Source of the DNA: Campylobacter coli 76339
GTDB taxonomy: Bacteria > Campylobacterota > Campylobacteria > Campylobacterales > Campylobacteraceae
Assembly: GCA_000470055.1 (NCBI GenBank)
Contig: HG326877.1
Coordinates: 1-64,000, forward strand
Length of the DNA stretch: 64,000 bases
Direction: 5' to 3'
In this document: piece by piece, positions 18,181 through 27,925 of the stretch
Layout of the letters: each line of letters begins with the position of its first letter
How positions within the stretch are numbered: the stretch's first letter is position 1
The notes under the pieces: generated by a model
The model's database searches: none
Seen by the model: only the letters and a program-made list of their open reading frames with translations
Told to the model about the DNA's origin: nothing
Program-made: the position numbers and the translations under genes

Positions 18181-18955
18181 AATTTGCTCCATTATAAGTT
18201 TTTACCATTGCAGTTGTTTGATTTTGATAATTTTCAAATCCAATTTTAGCAAATGCTGCAAGACTTAAAACACCTAAAACCAAGAAGAAAACGCTGATTA
18301 TCCATTTTGCCATCTTGAGTTTTTTACGACTTTTGCGAACATCTTTAACATCTTTTGCTTCAAACCAGCCCCATTTTACGCAAAGTCTATAAAGTCCTAT
18401 ACTACCATGCAATTCCACACAGACTAAAAGTGCGATGTAAAAAAGCCACATAAAATGATTGATTACTCTATCACCTGACATATCAGCAGAGATTTTATCT
18501 CCATTTGTGATAACAAAAATCAAGTGTGCAGAACCTAAGAAAAACATTACAAAACCTGTAAATGCTTGAACAAGCCACAATGAAGTATCACCATGATTCA
18601 TTTTCTTAGCGTGAGTTCTAAGAATTTGATATTGGCGGAAATTAATAGGAAATTTTCTCATAGCCAATAAAGCATGCACAAAAAACACCACTAAAACACA
18701 GGCGGCCAAAAACGAAGTAATGTAACTCATCATTGGATCATTATAAATGAATTTTAATTCCAAAAAATGAACAACGGAATCAAAAAAATCCTTACTCACC
18801 AAGATAGTAGATACAAAAACCATATGCACCCACATGAAAAGACCTAGAAAAAGCCCAGAAGCACTTTGGATAAAATCTAACTTTGCAGGCATTTTGCTTT
18901 TTTTGCCATCAATGCTCTTACCCAAATACCCTTCGATAAGCTCACTCATCTTCAC
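18164..18955 (-). CDS. frdC: Fumarate reductase cytochrome b subunit
   Basis: This diheme membrane anchor (263 residues) has five predicted helices and accepts electrons from menaquinol for FrdA/FrdB. The histidines expected for heme b ligation are present (for example [42 protein letters not shown]), as in Wolinella FrdC. It is the first gene of frdCAB, with a TATAAT box 33 bases upstream. Its end overlaps the frdA start. Confidence 0.96.
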   Translation of the reverse strand: MKMSELIEGYLGKSIDGKKSKMPAKLDFIQSASGLFLGLFMWVHMVFVSTILVSKDFFDSVVHFLELKFIYNDPMMSYITSFLAACVLVVFFVHALLAMRKFPINFRQYQILRTHAKKMNHGDTSLWLVQAFTGFVMFFLGSAHLIFVITNGDKISADMSGDRVINHFMWLFYIALLVCVELHGSIGLYRLCVKWGWFEAKDVKDVRKSRKKLKMAKWIISVFFLVLGVLSLAAFAKIGFENYQNQTTAMVKTYNGANYEYSI

Positions 18956-18987
18956 TCCTTTATAGAAGAAATTTAAAAAATCTCTTC

Positions 18988-18993
18988 ATTATA
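18988..18993 (-). promoter_or_regulatory. Promoter -10 box for the frdCAB operon
   Basis: The minus strand reads TTGTACTATAAT, a perfect TATAAT 33 bases before the frdC ATG, with no recognisable -35, as is usual in Campylobacter. It lies in the 60-base gap after lgt, so frdCAB can be transcribed independently. Confidence 0.65.
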
Positions 18994-19015
18994 GTACAAT
19001 AGCCTTTAATATACA

Positions 19016-19831
19016 TTAAATATTTACTTTTTTAAACTTTATACAAATATAAAATAACAAGGCTGCTATAAACATCACCAAACTTAGAATTTGTCCCATG
19101 CTCATACCCCAAAAAATAAAACCCAAACCAAAATCTGGCTCGCGATAAAATTCGCATATAAAGCGTGCTAAGGAATAAACACAAGCATAAATAAGGATAA
19201 GCTCTCCTTGAAATTTTTGTTTCATTCTTGCCAAATAAACAACAATAAAAACAATAACTCCTTCCAAAAAAGCCTCATAGAGTTGTGATGGATGCCTTAA
19301 AACTCCTTCTACATAAATACCCCAAGATACATCGGTAATGCGCCCAAAAAGCTCTTGATTTAAAAAATTTCCTATTCGACCAAAAACATAAGCCAAAGGC
19401 ACGCTTAAAGCTACCAAATCAAGAAATTTCCAAGGATTTTCTTTATATTTTTTGCAAAATAAAAAAGTAGCTATCAAAAATCCTACAATCGCACCATGAT
19501 AACTCATACCACGAATACCTACAAATTCACCATTTACATAAGGATTAAAAATTTGCCAAGGATGAGTGATATAATACATAGTATGTGCATCATAAATTAA
19601 AATATACCCTAATCTTGCCCCCAAGATCACACCAATTTCTACCCAAATAAAATAGCTATCCAAGCGTTTTTCATCGATATCTAGCTTAAATTTTCTTACA
19701 AAAAATTTAGCCAAAAACAAAGCTAAAAGCAAAGCTAGAACATACATGATTCCATACCAATGCACTTTAAACCCTAAAATACTAAAAGCTACAACATCAA
19801 AATTTGAATAAATATTTTGCCAAAATTCCAT
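19016..19831 (-). CDS. lgt: Prolipoprotein diacylglyceryl transferase
   Basis: This inner-membrane enzyme transfers diacylglycerol from phosphatidylglycerol to the lipobox cysteine of prolipoproteins. It has seven predicted helices and the Lgt signature [14 protein letters not shown]. The preceding HGAI motif ([11 protein letters not shown]) carries the catalytic His. An upstream in-frame ATG at 19867 exists, but GGAAAAAGT before the ATG at 19831 gives a 271-residue protein beginning MEFWQNI, typical for the genus. Many substrates are encoded nearby, including CmeA, CmeC and several other lipoproteins. Confidence 0.95.
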   Translation of the reverse strand: MEFWQNIYSNFDVVAFSILGFKVHWYGIMYVLALLLALFLAKFFVRKFKLDIDEKRLDSYFIWVEIGVILGARLGYILIYDAHTMYYITHPWQIFNPYVNGEFVGIRGMSYHGAIVGFLIATFLFCKKYKENPWKFLDLVALSVPLAYVFGRIGNFLNQELFGRITDVSWGIYVEGVLRHPSQLYEAFLEGVIVFIVVYLARMKQKFQGELILIYACVYSLARFICEFYREPDFGLGFIFWGMSMGQILSLVMFIAALLFYICIKFKKVNI

Positions 19832-19883
19832 ACTTTTTCCATTGTTTATTTTGTAAAAATATAGCAAAAAAACTTTAACTTGC

Positions 19884-19889
19884 TATAAT
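19884..19889 (+). promoter_or_regulatory. Promoter -10 box for the lipoprotein gene at 19921
   Basis: TTGCTATAAT is an extended -10 type element (TGN-TATAAT) 32 bases upstream of the ATG, in the divergent gap next to lgt. Confidence 0.65.
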
Positions 19890-19920
19890 TAAAGATAATT
19901 TCTTATCTTAAAGGTTCAAA

Positions 19921-20808
19921 ATGAAAAAATATTTTTTACTTGTCGTTGCCTTATTTTTAGCTGCTTGTGGTGGTGCTAGCAATAATTTTGTGCATGTTTC
20001 AATGCCTAATTTTAAACCTCAAACTCCCACAAAAATAGAGCCTATAGATTCTGGAGTTTCGATCATGCTAGAACCTATAAACATAGAACAAAATAATAAT
20101 TATTCAGATTATTTTGAAAATTCTGTACTCAAAATTCGTATCGATAAAGAAGTAACTCTTCTAAAAGAAAATTTAGAAGAACAATTTAAAACTATAGCAC
20201 AGCTTAAGGGTTATAAAATAGTAACTTCAAATCCTGATTACACTCTTAAAAGTTTAGTAAATGTTCTTATAGAGGAAAAAAATATAGAAAAATCAAATAG
20301 TTTTGTAAGTGGAGAATCTATCAAATCCAATCTAGGAATCAAATTCCAAGGAAAGATTGATTTCATCGATCAACACAATCCTCATAATTCGACCAATCTA
20401 ACAAGTCACACCAAGCTTGATTCTTTGGTGGATTTAACCTATCCTATTAAAACCGATGATGGGATCAATATGTTTAAAACCACTATTTCAACTGTGCCAA
20501 CACAACTTAACAAAGGTTTAGAAAAACCGGCTTTTGAGATAGATAAAAGTTTTTTACATTTTTATAAAAATACTCTAAATACACTCTATAGCAATCTTCC
20601 AAAAGCTACAGATATAGGAAAAATAGTGTCAAATAATACTGATTCTAATGGTTTTAATAATTTTGAGAGTAATACAATGTTTGAAGAAAGTCTACCTCAA
20701 AAACAAAATTTAGATACCAATCCACAAGAACAACCGTCTTCAAATTCAAATACGCAATACGAAAATAATACAAGCAAAAATCAAGACGGGATTATCATTT
20801 TTGAATAA
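19921..20808 (+). CDS. Putative lipoprotein, HpaA-like
   Basis: This 295-residue protein has a lipoprotein signal ending LFLAAC (lipidated Cys16). The body shows alternating sheet and helix and the segment MLEPINIEQNNNYSDYFENS, which is reminiscent of the HpaA/neuraminyllactose-binding hemagglutinin-type lipoproteins of Campylobacterota; that assignment is tentative. The last 60 residues are Asn/Gln/Ser-rich and probably disordered. It is a single gene closed by a strong hairpin. Confidence 0.72.
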   Translation: MKKYFLLVVALFLAACGGASNNFVHVSMPNFKPQTPTKIEPIDSGVSIMLEPINIEQNNNYSDYFENSVLKIRIDKEVTLLKENLEEQFKTIAQLKGYKIVTSNPDYTLKSLVNVLIEEKNIEKSNSFVSGESIKSNLGIKFQGKIDFIDQHNPHNSTNLTSHTKLDSLVDLTYPIKTDDGINMFKTTISTVPTQLNKGLEKPAFEIDKSFLHFYKNTLNTLYSNLPKATDIGKIVSNNTDSNGFNNFESNTMFEESLPQKQNLDTNPQEQPSSNSNTQYENNTSKNQDGIIIFE

Positions 20809-20822
20809 TTTTCTATATTCTA

Positions 20823-20844
20823 GCTATTGCCATCTGGCAATAGC
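20823..20844. terminator. Convergent terminator
   Basis: A perfect 10-bp stem (GCTATTGCCA / TGGCAATAGC) with a two-base nominal loop is followed by ATTTTAATTT. It sits between the rightward lipoprotein gene and the leftward aroE, and so also closes the long gatC-to-aroE run. Confidence 0.82.
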
Positions 20845-20882
20845 ATTTTAATTTCTCTTAATATTTTATTATTTCAAAGAAG

Positions 20883-21674
20883 TTAAAACTCTAGCTTTAG
20901 AGCTTCTTGCATAGCATTTTTGATCCTTTCTCTTTCGTCTTTAATATCAAAAAAAAGTTCAAAGGCAAAAACTGCTTGCCATAAAAGCATATCAAATCCA
21001 TCTTTTACTTTTAAGCTATGCTCTTTGCATAATTTTAAAAAAGAAGTCTCTTTACCATAAATAACATCAAAAGCAAATTTCGCCCTACTCAAAATTTTAT
21101 CCAAAAGTATTTTATCGCAAGGCAAATCATCATCTTTTAATCCTGCCGAAGTTGAATTGATCACCAAATCAAAGTCAAAATCATCCAAAGCATCATAAAG
21201 ACTGGTTTTATATAAAGTAAAATCCTTAAATCTTTTTTCACTACGATTTGCAACGCAAACCTCTATGCCTTTTTGCTTTAAAGCAAATGCTAGAGCAAGT
21301 GCAGTCCCTCCAGCTCCCAAAATCAAAGCTTTATTGACATTGGCAAATTCTTTAATAGCTTCTAAAAAACCTAGAGCATCTGTATTGTAAGCGTGAATTT
21401 TTCCATCTCTTAAACACAAAGTATTTGCAGAGCCGATATTGCGAGCAAACTCATCCTTAACATCAGCTATTTCCAAAGCCACTTCTTTAAAAGGCAAAGT
21501 GATATTTGCTCCTTGAAGTTTTAATTTAAAAAAATCTTCTCTTAAGTCTTGATGATTTTGCAGATGATAGCGTGTATAAATGCCATCAAGTTTAAGAATC
21601 TCGATGGCATTGTTATGAATTCTAGGTGATTTAGAATGCGAGATAGGATCGCCAATAACAGCTAAAAATTTCAT
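20883..21674 (-). CDS. aroE: Shikimate dehydrogenase
   Basis: This 263-residue enzyme performs the NADPH-dependent reduction of 3-dehydroshikimate in the aromatic (chorismate) pathway. SHSKSPRIHN near the N-terminus binds shikimate. NITLPFKE contains the catalytic Lys, and GSANTL with the later NTDALGF supplies the catalytic Asp. GAGGTALALA is the NADP-binding loop, with NRSEKR downstream. The start overlaps the SPOR gene stop by 4 bases (ATGA). aroK of the same pathway lies elsewhere in the window. Confidence 0.96.
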   Translation of the reverse strand: MKFLAVIGDPISHSKSPRIHNNAIEILKLDGIYTRYHLQNHQDLREDFFKLKLQGANITLPFKEVALEIADVKDEFARNIGSANTLCLRDGKIHAYNTDALGFLEAIKEFANVNKALILGAGGTALALAFALKQKGIEVCVANRSEKRFKDFTLYKTSLYDALDDFDFDLVINSTSAGLKDDDLPCDKILLDKILSRAKFAFDVIYGKETSFLKLCKEHSLKVKDGFDMLLWQAVFAFELFFDIKDERERIKNAMQEALKLEF

Positions 21675-22510
21675 TTTAGCGTGAAAGAAAAGGCATCTTT
21701 AGCCACTTCTTTTCTAATCTTAGCTAATTCTGTTGCAATATTTGCTTTTTCAAAAGGTCCTATTAAAACCTTAGTGATTTCTTTTCCGTTCACTGTGGTC
21801 TTATAAAGCTTGTACTCATACCCTTTTTGTTTTACAGCTGCCAATTCTCTTGATTTTTGATCTAAATTGCTCACTGAAAATATTTGAACATAAATTCCAG
21901 AAGCCAAACCATTTGGATGAACAGGTTTAGCATCTACATTTTTAAACAAATCATTAGCATTTGTTTTTGGCTCTTGCTTAGGTTCTTGTTTTGGTGTTTG
22001 TTTTACAGGTTCTTTTTTTACAACAGTTTGTTTTACTTCTTCTTTTGGTTTACTTTCTTGCTTTAGCTCTTGTTTAGGAGCTGTAGTATTTAAAGGTGCT
22101 ACTTTTTCAGAATTTGTTGTATTTGGTTCAGCAGGTACCTCTTGATCAGGCATAGTCAAATTCATATCACTATTAACACTAGGAGTTGATGGTAAAGAAT
22201 TATCGTTTTGATCCCCTTGAATCTGTCTTCTTAAGGCTTCAAATTGATCTTCAGCCGAAGTGTTATCAGTAATAGGCATGCTTTCAAAAGAATCAGTATT
22301 TTTATCTTGTGTCATGTTAAGAGGTTCACTTGGTAAAATACTTTGATTTTCAGTATTTTCTTCACCACTATTGATAAGTTTCATTACTATCATAATTACT
22401 AAAAATAAAATCACCAAAGCAATGACGCGTAGGAGAATTTTTTTCATTTTTTCACTTTTATTACTTTTTTCCAAAATAATGTCATCAAATTCATTCTTAT
22501 TGTTTTCCAT
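21671..22510 (-). CDS. SPOR-domain membrane protein
   Basis: This 279-residue bitopic protein has a charged cytoplasmic N-terminus (1-25) and one membrane helix (about 25-46). A periplasmic linker rich in Pro, Lys, Gln and Glu follows, with KQEPKQEPK-type repeats (about 145-190). The C-terminal SPOR domain (about 203-279) begins ASGIYVQIFSVSN. SPOR domains bind denuded septal peptidoglycan, so a role at the division site is likely. It lies in a tight operon with aroE (4-base overlap) and the DUF1882 gene (12-base gap). Confidence 0.9.
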   Translation of the reverse strand: MENNKNEFDDIILEKSNKSEKMKKILLRVIALVILFLVIMIVMKLINSGEENTENQSILPSEPLNMTQDKNTDSFESMPITDNTSAEDQFEALRRQIQGDQNDNSLPSTPSVNSDMNLTMPDQEVPAEPNTTNSEKVAPLNTTAPKQELKQESKPKEEVKQTVVKKEPVKQTPKQEPKQEPKTNANDLFKNVDAKPVHPNGLASGIYVQIFSVSNLDQKSRELAAVKQKGYEYKLYKTTVNGKEITKVLIGPFEKANIATELAKIRKEVAKDAFSFTLK

Positions 22511-22522
22511 ATTATTCCTTTC

Positions 22523-23068
22523 TTACATGTGTTTAGACCAAGAACTGCCTCGTTCTTTTTGATAGACTTCATAGGGCAATACTAATATATTAAACTCTCT
22601 AGGAATATCCATACTTGGAAATACTTTCCATTCAACCGGCATTTTACTTGCAAACATCATTGAAAGTTTAGATGCCAAAGAATAACCTTCGTTTAACGCA
22701 GTGTGACCTTTATGAATATAAAGATGTAAATGACCTGGGGTTTTGGTTTTATAAGCTGTAAAATTTATAAATCCCTCTTCACGCAAGATAAGCTGTGCGC
22801 GGTGATAAAATCTTTCAGCATTAAAGCCGTTATAATCAAAGACGATATTCTCTACTTTATTATCTTTAGTGATTAAATCATGAGCAACAACAATTTTCTT
22901 TGCTGCATGTTCTCTCATTATATTTAAATTTAAAGGAGCATCAATCCTTTCAAATTTATCAAAAAACAAACGCCCACGATGTGTTATTTTATTCATAATC
23001 TTATCGCGTCGTATATAGTAATGATCGCCAATTATTTTAATTAGCGACATATCCATAGGTGAAATCAA
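22523..23068 (-). CDS. DUF1882-type conserved Campylobacterota protein
   Basis: This 181-residue soluble protein is of a family I know only as conserved in Campylobacter and Helicobacter (DUF1882). Visible features are [22 protein letters not shown] (about 109-130), whose histidines could bind metal, and several Met codons near the start (M1, M5, M7). Its ATG overlaps the glyA stop by 4 bases, so it belongs to the lysS-glyA operon. Function unknown. Confidence 0.75.
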   Translation of the reverse strand: MISPMDMSLIKIIGDHYYIRRDKIMNKITHRGRLFFDKFERIDAPLNLNIMREHAAKKIVVAHDLITKDNKVENIVFDYNGFNAERFYHRAQLILREEGFINFTAYKTKTPGHLHLYIHKGHTALNEGYSLASKLSMMFASKMPVEWKVFPSMDIPREFNILVLPYEVYQKERGSSWSKHM

Positions 23069-24310
23069 AACATAGCCTTTTCATAGATTATAAAATTACT
23101 TGCAAGAGTTTTGAGTTTTTCTTTGATTTCTTTTTGCAAATTAGTATTTTGAATATCATCTAAAATATCAGCTATATAATTAGCAACTATTTGAATTTCA
23201 TTTTCTTTAAAACCTCTAGCCGTAAGAGCAGGTGTTCCTAATCTTAATCCGCTTGTTACAAATGGACTTCTGATTTCTCCAGGTACAGTATTTTTATTGG
23301 CTGTAATTCCCGCATTGCCCAAAGCCAAATCAGCATCTTTTCCACTGAATTCACGCTCTAAAAAGCTCATTAACACAAGATGGTTATCTGTTCCATCACT
23401 TACAAGCTTATACTTTCTATCCATTAGAACTTTAGCTAAAGCTTGTGCATTGCTTCTTACTTGTTTAGCATAAATTTTCCATTCTTCGCTAAGGTTAAAT
23501 TTAAAACCTACAGCTTTAGCAGCGATAACATGCATCAATGGTCCACCTTGAATACCTGGAAAAATAGCTGAATTTATTTTTTTAGTCAAGCTCCTCATCA
23601 TTAGTCATGATGATACCACCTCTTGGGCCGCGTAAGGTTTTGTGTGTTGTAGAACTAACTACATGAGCATGTGGAAATGGGCTTGGATGCTCACCTGCTA
23701 CAACAAGTCCAGCAATGTGTGCAATATCCGCAAAAAGATAAGCTCCAACTTCATCTGCGATCTCTCTAAATTTTGCAAAGTCGATGATACGAGCATAGGC
23801 ACTTGCACCGCATACGATAAGTTTTGGTTTCACAACATGAGCAATTTCTCTAACTTTTTCATAGTTTATTCTTCCATCAAGCTCTACACCGTAAAAAAAG
23901 CTCTCATACATTTTCCCTGATGAACTTACTTTTGCACCGTGTGTTAAATGCCCCCCATGACTTAGATCCATTCCTAAAATTTTATCTCCTGGATTTAAAA
24001 GCGCAGCATAAACACCTTGATTGGCTTGAGAGCCTGAATTAGGTTGCACATTTGCAAAACTACAATTAAAAAGTTTTTTACATCTTTCAATAGCCAAATT
24101 TTCGATCTCATCTACAAATTCACAGCCGCCATAATATCTCTTGCCCGGATAACCTTCTGCATATTTGTTAGTCAAAACGCTTCCCATTACTTCCATTACT
24201 TCAGGCAAGGTAAAATTCTCGCTTGCTATCATTTCAAGACCTTCACATTGGCGCACTAACTCTTTATTAGTTAAATCAAAAATTTCTCTATCAAACTGCT
24301 CTAAACTCAT
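23065..24310 (-). pseudogene. glyA: Serine hydroxymethyltransferase gene with an apparent +1 frameshift
   Basis: SHMT interconverts serine and glycine using PLP and tetrahydrofolate and supplies one-carbon units. The 5' frame covers residues 1-241 and includes [11 protein letters not shown] with the PLP-binding Lys. It then reads NDEELD and stops at 23582. The remaining 173 residues ([20 protein letters not shown] onward) continue in the next frame. Deleting one base around 23585-23590 (CTTGACTAAA) joins them into exactly 414 residues, the standard length. Both halves are fully conserved in appearance, so this is probably a sequencing or assembly insertion rather than a decayed gene. It overlaps lysS by 4 bases. 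Confidence 0.88.
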
Positions 24311-25815
24311 TCTTTGTCCTCCTTTAATTCTGATTTTAATGGCCTCATAGCCGGAAATAATATCACATCTCGGATAGATTTTTTATTTGTTAAAAGCATT
24401 ACCAATCTATCTATTCCTATGCCCTGTCCTGCTGTTGGTGGCATACCATACCCCAAAGCATTTACAAAATCTTCATCCATTTCACAAGCTTCTTCATCAC
24501 CTGCATTTTTAGCTTCGATTTGTTTTAAAAATCTTTCATACTGATCCAAAGGATCATTTAATTCGTTAAAGCCATTAGCCAACTCTCTGCCACAAACAAA
24601 AAGTTCAAAACGCTCTGCTATTTCAGGATTGCTATCACTACGACGAGAAAGTGGGCTGATAGATATCGGAAAATCTGTAACAAAAGTAGGATCAATAAGC
24701 TTACTTTCTACATAATTATCAAAAAGCTCTGCTTGTAAATGTCCTAAGTCAAGCTTATCATTTGCTTCAAAACCATCTTTTTTTAGTTTTTCTAAAATCT
24801 TATCTTTATTTTCAATGATTTCATCGCTTAAAGCGCCGTATTTTTTAAGTGCATCTTTATAGGTAATTCTCTCAAAAGGTTTAGAAAAATCAACCTTTTG
24901 TCCATCAAATTCTATGATTTTTCCTAGTTGTAACTTCTCCAAAAGTAAAGCAAAAAGTTCTTCAGTAAGATCCATCAAGTCTTTATAATTATGATAAGCC
25001 CAATAAAATTCAATTGTAGTAAATTCAGGATTATGAGTAAGATCCATACCTTCATTTCTAAAACAACGATTGATTTCAAAAACTGCTTGAAATCCACCTA
25101 CTACAAGCCTTTTTAAATAAAGCTCAGGTGCAATTCTTAAAAATCTCTCAACCCCTAAAGAATTATGAAAAGTTACAAAAGGTTTAGCATTTGCACCACC
25201 TGCAATTGGGTGCATCATAGGAGTTTCAACCTCTAAAAAGCCTTTTTCTTCAAAAAAATGACGAATCAAACTTACAACTTTAGAACGAGTCAGAAAATCT
25301 TTTCTAACCTCTGCATTCATAATCATATCCACATAACGCTTACGATATCTTTGTTCTATATCTGTAAGCCCATGGTATTTTTCAGGCAAGGGTACTATTG
25401 ATTTAGTTGCTAAAGTAATCTCGCTTGCATGCAAACTAAACTCTCCTGTTTTAGTAACAAAAGGGAAGCCTTTTGCAAGAATGATATCACCCACTTCAAG
25501 ATTTTTTTTAAATAAATTAAATTTTTCTTCGCCTAAAGAATCTTTACTAAAATAAATTTGCAAATTCTCATTTTCATCCTCTATATTTGCAAATATAGAC
25601 TTTCCAGCTATTCTAAGAAGTTTTAAGCGTCCAGAAACTACAGAAGAAATACTTTCATCACGCTTATTTTCAGTATCAAAAATATAAGCAAATTTACTTT
25701 TAAAATCTGCTAAAGAAAGTCCTTTAACTAAAAAATGAGGATAAGGATTCACACCTGCATTTTTTAGCTCACTAGCTTTTTGAATTCTTTGTTGCTCTAA
25801 AATATTATCAAACAT
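24307..25815 (-). CDS. lysS: Lysyl-tRNA synthetase (class II)
   Basis: This 502-residue class IIb enzyme charges tRNA-Lys. The N-terminal OB-fold anticodon-binding domain spans about 50-150. Motif 2 ([23 protein letters not shown]) and motif 3 ([21 protein letters not shown]) are complete. The start abuts the fur stop and the end overlaps glyA, in a cvpA-fur-lysS-glyA run. Confidence 0.97.
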   Translation of the reverse strand: MFDNILEQQRIQKASELKNAGVNPYPHFLVKGLSLADFKSKFAYIFDTENKRDESISSVVSGRLKLLRIAGKSIFANIEDENENLQIYFSKDSLGEEKFNLFKKNLEVGDIILAKGFPFVTKTGEFSLHASEITLATKSIVPLPEKYHGLTDIEQRYRKRYVDMIMNAEVRKDFLTRSKVVSLIRHFFEEKGFLEVETPMMHPIAGGANAKPFVTFHNSLGVERFLRIAPELYLKRLVVGGFQAVFEINRCFRNEGMDLTHNPEFTTIEFYWAYHNYKDLMDLTEELFALLLEKLQLGKIIEFDGQKVDFSKPFERITYKDALKKYGALSDEIIENKDKILEKLKKDGFEANDKLDLGHLQAELFDNYVESKLIDPTFVTDFPISISPLSRRSDSNPEIAERFELFVCGRELANGFNELNDPLDQYERFLKQIEAKNAGDEEACEMDEDFVNALGYGMPPTAGQGIGIDRLVMLLTNKKSIRDVILFPAMRPLKSELKEDKE

Positions 25816-26285
25816 TAAATTTTTACCTTAGTTTTTTGATTACAATTATTACATACGCCATAAAGCTGCATTAAATGTCCCGTGAGTTTAAAACCGTGTT
25901 CTTTTGCGATTAAAGCTTGCTGTCTTTCAATAATAGGATTTTCAAACTCTATAATTTTTCCACAATTTTTACAAATCATATGATCGTGATGCGGTTTATT
26001 TGCAAGCTCGTATTTTTTTCCCGCTGATCCAAATGATATAGAAGTCACCATCTCTGCTTCTTCAAGCAAATTTAAAGTTCTATAAACTGTAGCAATACCT
26101 ACATTTAAATCTGGTTCTGCTTGTTTAATCTCCATATATAAACTTTCAGGAGTATAGTGTGTATCACTATGATATAAGGTTTTAAGCAGTATTTCTCTTT
26201 GCTTGGTATACTTAAGACCACCTTGTCGTAAAATTTTTTTAAACCTTTCTAACAATACATCATATTCTACATTCTCAATCAACAT
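25815..26285 (-). CDS. fur: Ferric uptake regulator
   Basis: This 156-residue Fur repressor represses iron-uptake genes when bound to Fe(II). The winged-helix domain includes [14 protein letters not shown] (about 63-76). The metal sites are HHDH (99-102), CKNC (105-108) and CNNC (145-148). Campylobacter Fur carries a longer N-terminus than the E. coli protein, as here. The fur-lysS arrangement without a dedicated fur promoter is typical of the genus; expression presumably comes from upstream promoters (gatC/cvpA). Confidence 0.96.
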   Translation of the reverse strand: MLIENVEYDVLLERFKKILRQGGLKYTKQREILLKTLYHSDTHYTPESLYMEIKQAEPDLNVGIATVYRTLNLLEEAEMVTSISFGSAGKKYELANKPHHDHMICKNCGKIIEFENPIIERQQALIAKEHGFKLTGHLMQLYGVCNNCNQKTKVKI

Positions 26286-26288
26286 AAT

Positions 26289-26849
26289 CTATTCTCCTTG
26301 AGTAGTACTTAAATCATCTTTAATATCTTGCAAATTTTGACCGATTTGTCCCAAACTATTTGTTGTCAAAGGTTGATTCATTATAAACGATCCTATACTT
26401 TTAAGAGGAGCTAAAGTAAAACTATTTTTAGCAAAATTCTCCAATTTATCATTTAAAAAATCAATACGCGCTACACAGAAAACCAAAATTGCAAAAATTA
26501 AAAATACTTTTGCACCTCCAAAAATAAATCCTCCTGCACGATCTAAAAACCCTAAACCGCTTAATTTAACTAATTTAGAAAGAAAATTACCCAACAGGAG
26601 GCAAAATATCCAAAAAATAATTAAAATTGCCAAAAATCCTGCGAAATTAGCTAAACTTTGATTTTCTATATTGTAAAAAGTGTGTTGAATAAAACTTGCA
26701 GCTTGTGAAGCAAATTTTGAAGCAATATAAACACCACCGATAATCCCGAGCAAACCAAATACTTCTTTGATTAAACCATTTATAATACCTTTAAGGCCTA
26801 AAAGTAGTGTAAAACCTAAAATAAAAACATCAAACCAGTAAAAATTCAT
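26289..26849 (-). CDS. CvpA family membrane protein
   Basis: This 186-residue protein has four predicted membrane helices and begins FYWFDVFILGFTLLLGLKGIINGLIKEVFG, typical of the CvpA (colicin V production) family. The C-terminal 40 residues are soluble. The family is linked to envelope homeostasis; the specific role here is unknown. It is separated from fur by three bases. Confidence 0.88.
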   Translation of the reverse strand: MNFYWFDVFILGFTLLLGLKGIINGLIKEVFGLLGIIGGVYIASKFASQAASFIQHTFYNIENQSLANFAGFLAILIIFWIFCLLLGNFLSKLVKLSGLGFLDRAGGFIFGGAKVFLIFAILVFCVARIDFLNDKLENFAKNSFTLAPLKSIGSFIMNQPLTTNSLGQIGQNLQDIKDDLSTTQGE

Positions 26850-26927
26850 ATTTTAACTCACCTTGTTAAATATTCAAATCACTTAAAAACTATAAATTGT
26901 ACAGATAAGAACTAAACACTAGATTAA

Positions 26928-27230
26928 TCATTCAATGATTTTAGGAACAATGAAAAAATGTTCATTGCTTTTTGGGGCATGATTTAAAACTGTTTCTACT
27001 ACGCTACTACTATTGATATCATCACTTCTAAAGGGTGCTCCACCTTCAATAGTACTGATTGTAACTTCCGAGGAACTTAAATCTAACTCATTTAATTTCT
27101 CAACAAAATCCACAATCTCGCTAAGCTGACAAATCACTTCGCTTCTTTTTTCTTCTTCGATCTGCAAAGCACTTAACTTTTCAAGCTTGCTAAGCAATTT
27201 TTCATCTATTTGCATTTTAAACCTTGACAA
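26928..27230 (-). CDS. gatC: Aspartyl/glutamyl-tRNA amidotransferase subunit C
   Basis: GatC (100 residues) stabilises the GatAB amidotransferase that converts Glu-tRNA(Gln) and Asp-tRNA(Asn) to the amides. Conserved features are the N-terminal helix LLSKLEKLSALQIEEEE-like and the C-terminal GGAPFRSDD segment, the usual LREDxx-like region. gatA and gatB are not in the window. A TATAAT lies about 20 bases upstream. Confidence 0.92.
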   Translation of the reverse strand: MSRFKMQIDEKLLSKLEKLSALQIEEEKRSEVICQLSEIVDFVEKLNELDLSSSEVTISTIEGGAPFRSDDINSSSVVETVLNHAPKSNEHFFIVPKIIE

Positions 27231-27249
27231 AATAAAGTTAATTTTTAAA

Positions 27250-27255
27250 ATTATA
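27250..27255 (-). promoter_or_regulatory. Promoter -10 box for the gatC-cvpA-fur operon
   Basis: On the minus strand ATGATATAATTTT contains a perfect TATAAT about 20 bases before the gatC ATG, in the divergent gap with the YfgM-like gene. Confidence 0.6.
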
Positions 27256-27301
27256 TCATAAAAAGCTTTAAATTGTTTAGGATATTTTGCAATTTATATG
27301 A

Positions 27302-27307
27302 TACAAT
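27302..27307 (+). promoter_or_regulatory. Probable -10 box for the YfgM-like gene
   Basis: TATATGATACAATACT gives TACAAT about 40 bases upstream of the TTG start at 27347. Only one base departs from TATAAT. Confidence 0.5.
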
Positions 27308-27346
27308 ACTACAGTTTTTTAAAATTAAAAATTACAAGGATAAAAT

Positions 27347-27925
27347 TTGGGATTAAAAGATAATTTAAAAGCCGTAAAAGCAGAAATCAATACTGAAGAG
27401 CAATTCATTGAAAATTTTATCAAAGGCGAAAGATTTATAAGAAAATACAAATTATATATATTTGCGCTTATAGCAATTTTAGTTGTATGGTTTGCTATAA
27501 GTTTTATAAGCGATAAAATTAATCAACGTAATCTTAAAGAAAGCAATGAAATTTATACAAGCTTATTAAATAACCCAAGCGATAAAGAACTTCTTGCTAA
27601 GCTTAAAAATAAAAACACTAACCTTTACGCAATTTTTCTCATGAAAGAATTTGCAAATGATATTAACAATACTGAAATCAAAAGCCAACTACAAAGCTTA
27701 AGTACAAATTCTAACACCAACCATTTGCTTAAAAATATTATCTCTCTTTCTTTGGGAGAAAAATCAATATTTTTAAAAGATTATGACAAAATTTTACAGG
27801 CCTATCAACTTTTAGCAGAAGGAAAAATCGAACAAGCCGATATTTTACTTTCTCAGATCAAAGATGATTCAGCCCTAAGTCAAATCGCTAAAAATCTTAA
27901 ACATTATCAAGGTATTTCCCAATGA
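27347..27925 (+). CDS. YfgM-like membrane-anchored TPR protein
   Basis: This 192-residue protein starts at a TTG preceded by AAGGA. A cytoplasmic N-terminus of about 37 residues is followed by one membrane helix (about 38-56, YIFALIAILVVWFAISFI). The rest is an all-helical periplasmic TPR-like domain. The organisation matches the YfgM (TPR_21) family, periplasmic ancillary factors of the SecYEG translocon. In E. coli yfgM is directly followed by bamB; here it is followed, with ATGA overlap, by a BamB-like lipoprotein gene, which supports the assignment. Confidence 0.7.
   Translation: MGLKDNLKAVKAEINTEEQFIENFIKGERFIRKYKLYIFALIAILVVWFAISFISDKINQRNLKESNEIYTSLLNNPSDKELLAKLKNKNTNLYAIFLMKEFANDINNTEIKSQLQSLSTNSNTNHLLKNIISLSLGEKSIFLKDYDKILQAYQLLAEGKIEQADILLSQIKDDSALSQIAKNLKHYQGISQ

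Noticed and set aside
20037-20808. Asn/Gln-rich 3' end of the lipoprotein gene as a repeat or foreign segment
   Set aside because: No unit is repeated; composition is typical of disordered tails in this AT-rich genome.
23065-23601. Separate aminotransferase-like gene beginning MMRSL
   Set aside because: It is the C-terminal part of SHMT; the first five residues are a frame-shifted reading of the conserved NDEEL segment.
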